A DNA stretch of 64,000 nucleotides from Alteromonas hispanica (GTDB lineage Bacteria > Pseudomonadota > Gammaproteobacteria > Enterobacterales > Alteromonadaceae). Made by a program: the position numbers and the translations under genes. The stretch is taken from the NCBI RefSeq assembly GCF_010500915.1, contig NZ_JAAAWP010000001.1:496001-560000 (forward strand), read 5' to 3'. A model generated the notes under the pieces. The model searched no databases and was not told the origin of the DNA. It saw only the letters and a program-made list of their open reading frames with translations. Position 1 is the first letter of the stretch, and each line of letters begins with the position of its first letter. Below are positions 53,946 to 62,289 of this stretch, piece by piece.

Positions 53946-54950
53946 ATGAGCGCATTTCAACGAAAACTCGATATCTTGCAGTTTGTGCCTACGGCCCCTC
54001 GTAAAGTGTCAAGCCGACAAATTTTTGAGAATCTTCAAAATTGTGGACATCATCATATCGATATGCGCACTATTCAACGAGATCTCGTCAATCTTGAAAA
54101 CGTGGGTTTATTTGGGCTAGAGGTCGATAAGCGCTCAAAGCCCTATGGCTGGTATATAAACGCCAACTTTAAAAAGTTGAACCTTAGCTTGATGGATGGA
54201 AACACCGCACTAGCATTTAAAGTGCTAGAACAATCTGGAGCTACGCTGCCCAATTCTACCCTAACTGAAATGCAACCCTACTTTGATAAAGCGACGCAAA
54301 TTTTGCAGCAAGATAGCGATTCACTGCTCACTAACTGGTTAAAATCGGTTGCAGACTCTCAAGTGTCTCAACCCCTCATTGCACCGGAAATTGATGCTTC
54401 TTGTTTTGAAAAAATAAAAAGCGCCATCTTCTTCAAGAAACAGATATCGGCAGATATAAAACGCGTATTCAGTGGTGGTAACGAAACGGTTTGGAAACAC
54501 TACGACCGAGTAAACCCTATGGGCTTGGTAAAACAAGACGGAAGGCAGCTGTTTGTTTGTACCTTTGGAACTTTGCATAAAAGGCGCTATGCATTGCCTC
54601 TACAATTTATAAGAAATGTGACCGTAACCGATGATGATTGCCAACAAACATTTGGAGAGCTTGAAAATGTTCAGTTCTTAACGGCTACGAGCAAAGAAGA
54701 AGTTCAGCTAAAATTATTGGTAAAAAACAACTCTCTGTTTCTGCTTCATGGTTACAAACTCTCTGAAGATCAAACTATCAACAAGTCATCTCACAAAGAT
54801 AAATCTTTGCTAATTGCTACAGTAAAAGATACCAACAAACTAAGAGCATTTTTAAGAGGTTTAGGCGATAACATTGAAATTATTGCTCCACAAAAACTGA
54901 GAGATTACTTTTGCGAACTCTCGACAAAGCTCTACAACACCTACACATAG
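53946..54950 (+). CDS. WYL-domain transcriptional regulator
   Basis: Regulator of 334 residues. The N-terminal winged helix (about 1-65: FQRKLDILQFV, SSRQIFENL, MRTIQRDLVNLENVGLFGLE) binds DNA. The middle and C-terminal parts carry a WYL domain (VNPMGLVKQDGRQLFVCTFG region, about 195-250) and a WYL C-terminal extension. WYL domains sense single-stranded DNA or nucleotide ligands and often control phage defence or DNA-damage genes. It is divergent from the satD-like gene and convergent with the FtsZ-like gene. Confidence 0.88.
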   Translation: MSAFQRKLDILQFVPTAPRKVSSRQIFENLQNCGHHHIDMRTIQRDLVNLENVGLFGLEVDKRSKPYGWYINANFKKLNLSLMDGNTALAFKVLEQSGATLPNSTLTEMQPYFDKATQILQQDSDSLLTNWLKSVADSQVSQPLIAPEIDASCFEKIKSAIFFKKQISADIKRVFSGGNETVWKHYDRVNPMGLVKQDGRQLFVCTFGTLHKRRYALPLQFIRNVTVTDDDCQQTFGELENVQFLTATSKEEVQLKLLVKNNSLFLLHGYKLSEDQTINKSSHKDKSLLIATVKDTNKLRAFLRGLGDNIEIIAPQKLRDYFCELSTKLYNTYT

Positions 54951-54973
54951 CACTTGGCATTAACACATAGAAC

Positions 54974-56071
54974 TTAGCCCTGCTCTCTCCCCTGAAGGCG
55001 CACAAACGTAGGTATATCGAGATACGCCTTTTCTAATCCACCGCCAGACGCTTTGAGCAGTTTTGTCATAGGTACCACATTTTCTTTTTGCGTAGTACCC
55101 AGCCTTTTAGTCTGCTCTTTTCTGGGAATTCCTGTAGCAATGATCAACACCTCACCAAAATAAGGTAAATCTGATGCTACTGTTACCCCAGAAATGATTA
55201 ACGTGCGAGTATCGTCTATAAGTGCCTGAAGCGTAGCCAGCATTTCTTCGTACGCCATTAAGCTTGGCTCTTCTTTACAGGTAAGCTGAACAATAACACC
55301 CTGAGCCCCCACTATGTTTTGCTCATTAACAAGGGGGTTATTTAAAGCATGAGTTACTGCACTGCATAGAGAGCTATTTTCCTCTGCTATTCCTACCCCT
55401 AATGCAGTATCGCCATCTAACGAGAGAATGTGACTAAAGTCGTTTATGTCAACGTTGATATAGCCAGTATTGGTAAGCATGGTAATTATAGCTTCAACAA
55501 TTCGGTGCATTTGTGTATCGCAATGACGAAATGCCGAGAGTAATCCAACGGTTTCATTTAGCGCGGAAACTAGCGAATCATTTGAAAGCACTAACGTGGC
55601 GTTTGCCGTTGCTTTTATCTCCTCTAGTGCATTGGACGCAATCTCTTGACGTTTACTTCCTTCCGATTTGAACGGCAAGGTGACAAAACACATCACGTCG
55701 ATGTGGTTTTTCTTGGCGATGTCTAACAGTACAGGTGTTGCTCCGCTGCCTGTACCACCGCCCAGCCCAGCAATCATGATGATAATGGTATCGTCTTCTA
55801 TAAGGGTTCTTAACGCTTCTTCACTTTGTTGAGCTGCATTGTAGGCCACCTCGGGATCGGCACCAGCGCCATACCCTTTTGTGGTTGATTCGCCGATAAG
55901 AAGCACTTCATGATTTTTACATTGGTGTAGCGCAGATATGTCGGTATTGATAGAGCTAAATCGAATATTAGTATGGCTACATAAATCCGCCATATTGGTA
56001 ACGGCGTTCCCTCCACAACCACCAACCCCAATGACGTGAATGTTTAATTCTTTAGACTCTACGTTGTGCAT
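54974..56071 (-). CDS. Divergent FtsZ-family GTPase (second FtsZ)
   Basis: Tubulin/FtsZ-family protein of 365 residues. It keeps the N-terminal GVGGCGGNAVTNM (15-27), the tubulin signature GGGTGSG (104-110) and the catalytic T7 loop NVDINDF with Asp208 and Asp211, so GTP hydrolysis and polymerisation are plausible. The C-terminus LDIPTFVRLQ (351-360) matches the FtsZ tail that binds FtsA, ZipA and MinC, after a short linker of about 25 residues. Many core positions differ from housekeeping FtsZ, and no division and cell wall cluster (ftsA, ftsQ, lpxC) surrounds it, so it is a paralogue. Its role is unknown. Confidence 0.88.
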   Translation of the reverse strand: MHNVESKELNIHVIGVGGCGGNAVTNMADLCSHTNIRFSSINTDISALHQCKNHEVLLIGESTTKGYGAGADPEVAYNAAQQSEEALRTLIEDDTIIIMIAGLGGGTGSGATPVLLDIAKKNHIDVMCFVTLPFKSEGSKRQEIASNALEEIKATANATLVLSNDSLVSALNETVGLLSAFRHCDTQMHRIVEAIITMLTNTGYINVDINDFSHILSLDGDTALGVGIAEENSSLCSAVTHALNNPLVNEQNIVGAQGVIVQLTCKEEPSLMAYEEMLATLQALIDDTRTLIISGVTVASDLPYFGEVLIIATGIPRKEQTKRLGTTQKENVVPMTKLLKASGGGLEKAYLDIPTFVRLQGREQG

Positions 56072-56292
56072 GCTCAGCCCCTTACTCTAGTTATTGTTAT
56101 TGGTATAAATAGCGTTTAAGTACCTACAGAGAATGCACCATTTATGCGTCAGAAATTGACGTATATCGACGCAGAGCCTTCTCTTTTGCTAAAGACGCCT
56201 TATCCATTTACCCTATGGATAACAATGAGAACCAGCAATTTAGCCAAAATCTTAATAACAACAGCTAACAACGGATACTATCGGATTATTTT

Positions 56293-56967
56293 ATGCAACC
56301 TCATGACCAGTTACCTCTACACGATTTTATAGAATATTCAGAACAAGCTATGGTGTTGCGAAGCGCTGACTTCTTAAAAACAATGCAGCGAAGACACAGT
56401 ATTCGCCAATTTAGCGATCGCCCTGTAGATCAGGCCATTATCGAGAACTGCTTATTAACAGCAGGCACTGCCCCAAGCGGTGCTAATCATCAGCCCTGGT
56501 ATTTCGCTGCAATTAACTCGTCATCAGTGAAGCAAAAAATACGTGAACATGCCGAAGCTCATGAGCGCGGATTTTATGAGGGGCGCGCTGGTCAGCAATG
56601 GTTAGATGACTTAAAGCCATTAGGCACAAACGCCGATAAGCCTTACTTAGAAATAGCGCCTTGGCTAATTGCTGTATTTAGTCAAAAGTTCTCAGAGACT
56701 GACGGTGGAGAAAAACAGCAGAATTACTACGTTCACGAGTCTGTCGGCATTGCTGTTGGCATGCTAATTACTGCTTTGCACAATGCCGGGCTAGCCACGC
56801 TCACTCATACACCCAAGCCAATGAACTTTTTAACCAATGTGTGTGGTAGGCCTGATAACGAACGAGCATACATGCTGATTATTGCTGGGTACCCTGCAAA
56901 AAATGCGACGGTTCCAGTTCACGCCACAAAGAAGAAATCGCTTAGTGAGATAGCGAGCTTTTTGTAA
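56293..56967 (+). CDS. Iodotyrosine-deiodinase-like flavoprotein (nitroreductase fold)
   Basis: FMN-dependent protein of 224 residues in the nitroreductase superfamily. RRHSIRQFSDRPV, GTAPSGANHQPWYF and NYYVHESVGIAVGMLITALHNAGL match the iodotyrosine deiodinase (IYD) branch. The substrate triad of IYD is conserved with the same spacing as in the mouse enzyme (Glu153, Tyr157, Lys178 there): here Glu91, Tyr95 and Lys116. Reductive removal of halogen from halotyrosines is therefore the best prediction. A general nitroreductase role remains possible. The gene stands alone. Confidence 0.85.
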   Translation: MQPHDQLPLHDFIEYSEQAMVLRSADFLKTMQRRHSIRQFSDRPVDQAIIENCLLTAGTAPSGANHQPWYFAAINSSSVKQKIREHAEAHERGFYEGRAGQQWLDDLKPLGTNADKPYLEIAPWLIAVFSQKFSETDGGEKQQNYYVHESVGIAVGMLITALHNAGLATLTHTPKPMNFLTNVCGRPDNERAYMLIIAGYPAKNATVPVHATKKKSLSEIASFL

Positions 56968-57090
56968 TCGCAGAAGGTGATTTTGAATGCCAGTGCGTTA
57001 ATTTGGATCTGACCCTGTTTATTTCTGTGCTACTCTGCGCGCCGACAATTAATTTACGCAAAAAATGCGCTTTGAAGGACAAGTCTTCAC

Positions 57091-57774
57091 ATGGTTCCAT
57101 GGGTTAAATTGGGTACAGCAAAAATTCCAAACAATGGTGGTGAACTAACCTTTTCTCAGCGAGATCAGGAATTTAGTATTAGGCTTTCTGGAATTCGTGG
57201 TGAATTAATGAATAGCCGTGTATTCAATTCAGAAAAAGAGCTGTCGCAAATGGGCTGCGCGCATCTTAAATCAACACCAAACGCCCACGTTCTCGTTGGT
57301 GGTTTGGGGATGGGCTACACGCTAAGAGCAGCACTAAATGAAGTTACTGCAACCTCACAGGTTACTGTCGCCGAGCTAATTCCTGAGGTTGTTGAATGGA
57401 ACAAAGGCCCCTTAGGTAACTGCGCTAAAAACCCACTTCAAGATCCTAGAACTAACGTTGTAGTAGGTGATGTTAAACACCTTCTAAATACTGGGAACCC
57501 GACTTTTGATGCGATATTGCTCGATGTGGATAACGGGCCTGAAGGCCTAACACACTCTGACAATAATTGGATTTATTCAATAGACGGTTTAGAAGACATC
57601 TATAAGGTGCTTAAACCTGGTGGCATGCTTGCCATATGGTCTGCTGGGCCTGATTATTTGTTTTCCGTTCGCTTAAAAAATGCAGGCTACAAAGTATCTA
57701 CGCGTATTGCCAGAGCTCGCAAAGGAAAAGGAAGTAAGCACACTATTTTCTTGGCTAAAAAAGCCAGTAGTTGA
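57091..57774 (+). CDS. Spermidine-synthase-fold / methyltransferase-like protein
   Basis: Protein of 227 residues with a Rossmann methyltransferase core: VLVGGLGMGYTLRAAL (motif I), VTVAELIPEVVEWNKGPLG, VVGDVKHLL and DAILLDVDNGPEGLTH. The arrangement is that of spermidine synthase-like proteins without the usual N-terminal domain. Whether it transfers aminopropyl or methyl groups, or nothing, cannot be read from the sequence. Its N-terminal 60 residues form a small beta-rich domain (FSIRLSGIRGELMNSR). It is transcribed alone. Confidence 0.8.
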   Translation: MVPWVKLGTAKIPNNGGELTFSQRDQEFSIRLSGIRGELMNSRVFNSEKELSQMGCAHLKSTPNAHVLVGGLGMGYTLRAALNEVTATSQVTVAELIPEVVEWNKGPLGNCAKNPLQDPRTNVVVGDVKHLLNTGNPTFDAILLDVDNGPEGLTHSDNNWIYSIDGLEDIYKVLKPGGMLAIWSAGPDYLFSVRLKNAGYKVSTRIARARKGKGSKHTIFLAKKASS

Positions 57775-58096
57775 CTATGTTGCCACAGATACCATAAAAC
57801 TCTTTGAAATTATTCGTATTTACTACCGTCTACCAAAATAAACACACCCGAGTTTTACAGGAAAATTAGGATGTCAAACAATAAAATACTGAGGCTCTGC
57901 TAGAAATTTTTACCTTGATTAAATCGTTAAAAGTTATACCAGCGCATAAAAAAGCTACTTTAAATCGTCACACCGTTTCCTTAACATTTTGCTTGCATTA
58001 TTTATGTTTTTTAAAGTGCACAACATCAGTTCAATTAAACGGAAGAAAACATGCTAGATACAAAGATCATATCAACGCTCTTATTAACGGCTGCGT
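57775..58096. other. Gap without a supported gene
   Basis: A 322-base AT-rich stretch between convergent genes. It holds a tiny 17-codon frame at 58051 with a ribosome-site-like GGAAG before it and a hydrophobic start, possibly the stump of a lost exported protein. No terminator or repeat was recognised. Confidence 0.4.
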
Positions 58097-58780
58097 TTAA
58101 TTGACGTTTAACTCGTTAAGCAGGTTGCCCCAGTCACACGTTGGGTTCATGAATAAGGTTACTGGTGTAGTCAGTATTGAGGACTGAGAAAACTCTAAGT
58201 TGTCTTTGTTAAGCTGAGAAAAGGATATGTTATCGCTGATGGCGTAATCGACGAATCCCTCCTCCACATACTTTATGCCAATTTCCTTACTTTCAACAAA
58301 AAGTACTTGAATCCCTGCGTCAAAAAACTGTTGAGCGAATGGTGAGTTTTGTCGAGTGCGCAACAGGGCCACTGACCTTCCGGCAAGAGAGCCGAGGGTT
58401 TTCCATTTGAATGGGCTGTTCGCTTTTTCGTGTGTTAAACTTTTTTTGCGTACCAGGCCAATAGTGACTTCGCTTTTAGATAATACAACGCTCATACTAT
58501 CAAATTCCTCGGCTACAGGATAAAAACTTGCGCACCAATCCCCCGTTGCAATTATGGAAGCAGCCCTTGCAGGAGGGGCGTATGTTGCCCTCCACACAAT
58601 ACCCTTTTTCCCTAAAACTTTTTCAAGAAGCTCAAATGCGACTCCGTTACCCTCAATTTCTGAAGACGTAAATGGTGGATATTTAATAGCGATAACATCG
58701 ACAGTTTTCGCACACAATGGAAGTGCACTTACAGAAAGAATTAAAGCGAAAAAAATAAAGGCAACATTTCTGCGTAACAT
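58097..58780 (-). CDS. Periplasmic solute-binding protein (SBP_bac_3-like)
   Basis: Exported protein of 227 residues from the ATG at 58780 (MLRRNVAFIFFALIL), which gives a normal signal peptide ending LCAKT; an upstream in-frame start adds a poor N-terminal extension. The mature part matches the family 3 solute-binding domain found next to amino-acid transporters and in many stand-alone marine proteins (VDVIAIKYPPFTS, GVAFELLEKVLGKKG, CASFYPVAEE). No transporter genes are adjacent, so it may be an orphan sensor or binding protein. Confidence 0.78.
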   Translation of the reverse strand: MLRRNVAFIFFALILSVSALPLCAKTVDVIAIKYPPFTSSEIEGNGVAFELLEKVLGKKGIVWRATYAPPARAASIIATGDWCASFYPVAEEFDSMSVVLSKSEVTIGLVRKKSLTHEKANSPFKWKTLGSLAGRSVALLRTRQNSPFAQQFFDAGIQVLFVESKEIGIKYVEEGFVDYAISDNISFSQLNKDNLEFSQSSILTTPVTLFMNPTCDWGNLLNELNVN

Positions 58781-58902
58781 GGGATAAACCAAGCTCACCG
58801 TTTTTAAAACGATAACACACAAGTTTTATTTTCGTCTTGTGAAAGTTTGCAAGCTGAAGTGTTTTTAAAATGACGCTAGATAAAGTTTTTAGAGAAGAAT
58901 AG

Positions 58903-59160
58903 ATGGTGCGTCTTACGCAACAAGAAGCCGAGTGCATCATTGGTGTGCTAAACCGACTAGATACCAAAGTCTCGCACTTGACACAGCTGTGCTTTTGCCT
59001 TAGTTATTGCAGCGGTTTACGACGAGGTGAAATTGCCGGTTTGCAATTTGCAGATTTTAACTCACTTGGTGATCAGTGGGGCATGTTATTAAAAGCAAAC
59101 TCAAAATGCCTGGCGTTGCGAACCTGCCTTAAATACATTGCACCTTACACTCCGCACTAA
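58903..59160 (+). pseudogene. Tyrosine recombinase (integrase) fragment
   Basis: A short frame of 85 residues. The segment SYCSGLRRGEIAGLQFADF is the box I region of tyrosine recombinases with the first catalytic arginine. The remaining active-site boxes (HxxR and the tyrosine) are absent and the frame ends in unrelated residues, so this is a truncated remnant. It borders the toxin-antitoxin and insertion-sequence remnants and marks this 4-kb stretch as a mobile-element scar. Confidence 0.65.
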
Positions 59161-59237
59161 TCGCACGATTTAATTATATTTCACATTCTGCGCGATAAAC
59201 TACAATGTTATTTTACTTCCAAACTTGGAGCTCAAGA

Positions 59238-59480
59238 ATGCAGACATTAACAGCAAATGATGCCAAACGTAATTTCGGTGAGCTGCTGCTGAACGCTCAA
59301 CGTGAGCCAGTCAAAATTAGTAAGAATAACAAAGATGCCGTTATTGTGATGTCGATTAGAGACTATGAAGAACTGGAAGCTATGAAAGCCGATTACATCA
59401 AACATTGCTTTGAGTCCGCAAAAGCAGACTTAACACAGGGCAATGTAGTTGACGGTGAAAACTTCCTAAACGCGTTGTAA
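59238..59480 (+). CDS. Phd/YefM family antitoxin
   Basis: Antitoxin of 80 residues starting at the ATG at 59238, which has a TTGGAG site; a longer upstream frame is unlikely. The sequence MQTLTANDAKRNFGELLLNAQ and PVKISKNNKDAVIVMS is the N-terminal DNA-binding fold of Phd/YefM. The C-terminal acidic helix (ESAKADLTQGNVVDGENFL) would wrap the toxin. It normally represses its own operon together with the toxin, whose gene starts seven bases downstream. Confidence 0.92.
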   Translation: MQTLTANDAKRNFGELLLNAQREPVKISKNNKDAVIVMSIRDYEELEAMKADYIKHCFESAKADLTQGNVVDGENFLNAL

Positions 59481-59487
59481 GTAAAGT

Positions 59488-59808
59488 ATGCACAAAAGTA
59501 AATATAAACTAAGTCAATTAGCACAGACTCATTTACACAAAATCAAAGATTATACCGTTAAAAACTTTTCCGATAGGCAGTGGAACGCATACAAAGACAC
59601 GCCTCTCACTGGGTTTCACATGCTCGCTAAGACCCCATCGGTAGGCAGAAGCTGCAACGATTTATATAAAAATGGATTTTATTTCCCTACTGGTAAGCAC
59701 ACTGCTTACTTTACCAAGGAAGGCGCTTTATTTTTGTCGTTGCAGTCCTTGGGCAATCGCAATTACCACAAAATCATTTACGATAATTATCACACTCTAT
59801 CACTTTGA
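59488..59808 (+). CDS. RelE/ParE superfamily toxin
   Basis: Toxin partner of 106 residues with the RelE/ParE fold: YKLSQLAQTHLHKIKDYTVKNFSDRQ (helical hairpin), MLAKTPSVGRSCNDLYKNGFYFPTGKHTAYF and a C-terminal basic/aromatic strand. It is closer to ParE-type than to ribosome-dependent RelE toxins, so DNA gyrase is the likelier target, but this is not certain. The frame is intact. It forms a two-gene operon with the Phd/YefM antitoxin, beside an integrase fragment. Confidence 0.88.
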   Translation: MHKSKYKLSQLAQTHLHKIKDYTVKNFSDRQWNAYKDTPLTGFHMLAKTPSVGRSCNDLYKNGFYFPTGKHTAYFTKEGALFLSLQSLGNRNYHKIIYDNYHTLSL

Positions 59809-59859
59809 GTTAGGATGACAGTCTTGATTGGTAAACTAACTTTTCAATATCGGGCGCAG

Positions 59860-60120
59860 TCACGCAGGGCATAATGGCGAAGCTTCCCGCGTGTATGCAT
59901 TCAAACGAATGAAGTGAGTTAGTTGATTGCGTTGCCAGCTAACTTTATAGAGGTAGTGCTTGTGTAGTGCCTCATGGAAAGAAGACAGCGCCACATAGAG
60001 CATGTTATTATGCATTTTCGCTGGGAAAATAGCGTCGCTCACACCACTGTTTTTTGGACGAATAACCACTATCTCGGCAAACTTATCGTGCAACGCTTGC
60101 TTCTTCGGGTCAAAAACCAC
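59860..60120 (-). pseudogene. Possible RDD-domain remnant
   Basis: A frame of 86 residues beginning at a GTG. Its first part (VFDPKKQALHDKFAEIVVIRP, here split by me to its key words FDPKKQALHDK) resembles the end of RDD-family membrane proteins, which finish with a similar HDK-x-A motif. The preceding membrane segments are missing, with a stop codon just upstream, so this would be a truncated 3-prime piece. The rest of the frame is unrecognised. Support is weak. Confidence 0.3.
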
Positions 60121-60153
60121 CCATTAATAGCCTAAATAAAGCGGCAGTGCGGG

Positions 60154-60320
60154 CATGCTGCTCAGCAGGATATCCTGCAATACATCACTATGTTTTATAA
60201 CAGCCAAAGAATGCAGTCATACTTGGATTATAAAAGTCCAAATCAATATGAGGCTTAAATGGCTGATTGAGGAAAAGCTGCTTAACTGGGTTGTGTGAAT
60301 TTGCTTGACCACGTCATATG
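60154..60320 (+). mobile_element. IS3-family remnant, direct-repeat copy 1 (167 bp)
   Basis: Encodes the last 30 or so residues of an IS3-type transposase (DILQYITMFYNSQR, SYLDYKSPNQYEA) plus the element end, finishing TTGACCACGTCA. A second 167-base copy with only a few differences lies at 62586-62752 in the same orientation. The two copies flank the PEP-CTERM gene and the IS30 fragment. Confidence 0.85.
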
Positions 60321-60335
60321 GTGCTGATTTACGTG

Positions 60336-60356
60336 AAAAGGGGCTTAACGCCCCTT
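60336..60356 (-). terminator. Terminator of the PEP-CTERM gene
   Basis: AAGGGGC and GCCCCTT form a perfect 7-bp stem with a 5-base loop; on the minus strand it continues into TTC after the stem's final TT. It lies ten bases past the stop of the gene at 60366-61919. Confidence 0.75.
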
Positions 60357-60365
60357 CTTGCAAAC

Positions 60366-61919
60366 CTACTTAGAGTGTTTCCTCAATCGCATACTCATCA
60401 ACATACAAGCAATGGACAACACGGCCAGTGTGCCAGGCTCTGAGACTGTTGCATCTACGTCATTGGATGTCGTATTAAAACTGGCTAGAAATGCAGCCGC
60501 ATCCTCTATGCCTTGCATTGAAAAGTCAGCCACTGACGTTGAAAAACCGAGCTGAATAGGAAATTGATGCGTATCGTCGTCATCTTCAATGCCCGTCACT
60601 AAGAAACTAGTGATATCAGCGTCAACGAGGTGAGTAAAGTCTACTGAATCCGTGAAAAGGAAATTGCCGAGGTCAAAGACATTGTCTTCATCATCAAACC
60701 CGTACAAACCAAAATTAGCACCGAAGCCCGTAGGAAAGCTTAAAATATCGGTAAAGAAGCTGTCAGAGTCCATTGAAAACAAGTAATTTTCAAACACAAT
60801 GGGGTCAAACCATGCACCGCTAGCCCCGGATGAGAACTGATAAAAACCTCGCTCGTCATCACTTACATCAGGCATGATAGGATTGGCTTGGGTGGCACCT
60901 TCGCCAAATACAATCGACGCGATAACTGAGTCCTTTATTGTTAGCGGAACGTCATCGGCTAGTGACTTTCGAGACCACAATTCTGTATTAAGTCTCAGAT
61001 ATTCCGCTTCGCCAGTGATTTTATAGTCAGCGCGGGATGAAGTGATGTTCTGTGCGAGCCCATTGTCACTCCGCTCCGCCATAAATTGTCTAGTGCTCGT
61101 GTTTTCTGCAACAAGGAGGTCTGTCGCCCCTCGCGTTGCTGATGTTATCTCGCCACCATCTGTACGCACGTCGATATAGTGCGTTCTATAGCCGTCATAG
61201 AAATAACCGGGCTCGGCTGAGCCATTACTTGCAGTTCCATCAGTTAAGAAGTTAAGGTGCATCGAAAATGGCGTCGAGGCTTTGTTTCCCTGTTCATCAA
61301 AAATATCAAACGCAGCATCAACACTTGTGGATGCGTCTAGTCTTGTAGTTGTTAGGTAAGAAACACGTTTTGGGCCGCAAGATGAGCCATCTGAGCCTGC
61401 ATCATATACTGCGCAGCTACGGCGCGAATCCATATCTATCGCGAACAGCCGAGAGAGGCCTTCAATGGACCCCTGATAATTAAAAACGGCTCCCTTGCCT
61501 CCAGAAGTTTCTCTGAGCGAATATTGTCCGGATGCTGATGCTTCGGCAAAGTTTTCGGTAGGCTCTTGGTAGTTAAAAAACGGCTCATCTACAGTGTGAA
61601 GCGCATTAGTTTTTTCAGGCTTTGAATCAACAAGAAATGGCCGTCTTACATCATGTGTAAAGTTCGTGTGACCTATGGATACGTCGTGGGTCGCAGCGCC
61701 TTGGAGAGGGACGTCATCTCCCTGATTTGCATGAAAGGTAACGTCCGTTGATTCTACTTCACTGAGATTTTCGCCTGCACTTCTCGTCAGCGCTGCCGCT
61801 TTAACATTATGTGAAAGCGTTCTAAATTGTACGTCAATAATCGGCGCTGCTTGAACGGCGTATGGAATACATGTTATCGCTGAAACGACGAGTGATGTCG
61901 CGACTGCTTTATTCATCAT
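60366..61919 (-). CDS. PEP-CTERM-type exported protein
   Basis: Exported protein of 517 residues of unknown function. It has a signal peptide (about 1-25, ending VQAAP) and a C-terminal sorting tail: SEPGTL, a hydrophobic helix (AVLSIACMLMSM) and a basic end (RLRKHSK). This is the PEP-CTERM arrangement recognised by exosortase EpsH-type enzymes, giving extracellular or surface-linked proteins. The middle is acidic, rich in Asp/Ser and beta-structured. It is flanked by IS3 remnants and reads toward copy 1. No exosortase is in the window. Confidence 0.8.
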   Translation of the reverse strand: MMNKAVATSLVVSAITCIPYAVQAAPIIDVQFRTLSHNVKAAALTRSAGENLSEVESTDVTFHANQGDDVPLQGAATHDVSIGHTNFTHDVRRPFLVDSKPEKTNALHTVDEPFFNYQEPTENFAEASASGQYSLRETSGGKGAVFNYQGSIEGLSRLFAIDMDSRRSCAVYDAGSDGSSCGPKRVSYLTTTRLDASTSVDAAFDIFDEQGNKASTPFSMHLNFLTDGTASNGSAEPGYFYDGYRTHYIDVRTDGGEITSATRGATDLLVAENTSTRQFMAERSDNGLAQNITSSRADYKITGEAEYLRLNTELWSRKSLADDVPLTIKDSVIASIVFGEGATQANPIMPDVSDDERGFYQFSSGASGAWFDPIVFENYLFSMDSDSFFTDILSFPTGFGANFGLYGFDDEDNVFDLGNFLFTDSVDFTHLVDADITSFLVTGIEDDDDTHQFPIQLGFSTSVADFSMQGIEDAAAFLASFNTTSNDVDATVSEPGTLAVLSIACMLMSMRLRKHSK

Positions 61920-62289
61920 TTATAATCCTTTATGTAATGTTAACAATTGACTGATATTTACAGCGACCTGTCAAAAGCAATAATTGTTCCAAATCAATAA
62001 ATTAGCGGTCTGTGTGGGCTCTACATAGACTACGGAGGTCGTACCATCTGCAAAGTGTAAAAATCCTTGACAATGCGTGCCTCTAGCTGAAATTTGACTA
62101 ATTAAGTGTAAAGCGAAGCTTAGTTGTCATTTTCAGTCAGCCAATAGTAGATAGGTATTTTGGCTTCAGTTCGCTTTGACCGTACCAATGGTGTTTTTAA
62201 CCCCGAATTCAGATATTAAGTGCACCACTCTTGGTTAAGTGGTGAGGAGGGATCAGCGGTCTATTGATGGTACTCAGCAATATCCAAAA
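61920..62289. other. Gap upstream of the PEP-CTERM gene
   Basis: A 370-base stretch without a supported gene, holding the PEP-CTERM promoter and, from about 62280, the start of the IS30 fragment. No repeat or RNA gene was recognised. Confidence 0.4.

Noticed and set aside
56293..56967. Called first as BluB or a generic nitroreductase
   Set aside because: The Glu-Tyr-Lys triad with IYD spacing and the PWLIAVFSQKF segment point to the deiodinase branch.
57002..57020. GGATCTGACCC phrase resembling sequences seen beside REP-associated transposases
   Set aside because: Single occurrence with no partner repeat or transposase nearby.
58051..58104. 17-codon frame with a hydrophobic start and a GGAAG site
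   Set aside because: Too short to judge; mentioned only as a possible stump of a lost gene.
60300..60320. TTGACCACGTCA-like sequence (also at 62737-62747) considered as more RutR boxes
   Set aside because: Only one half-site matches, and both copies are the tips of IS3-family remnants, not promoters of purine genes.
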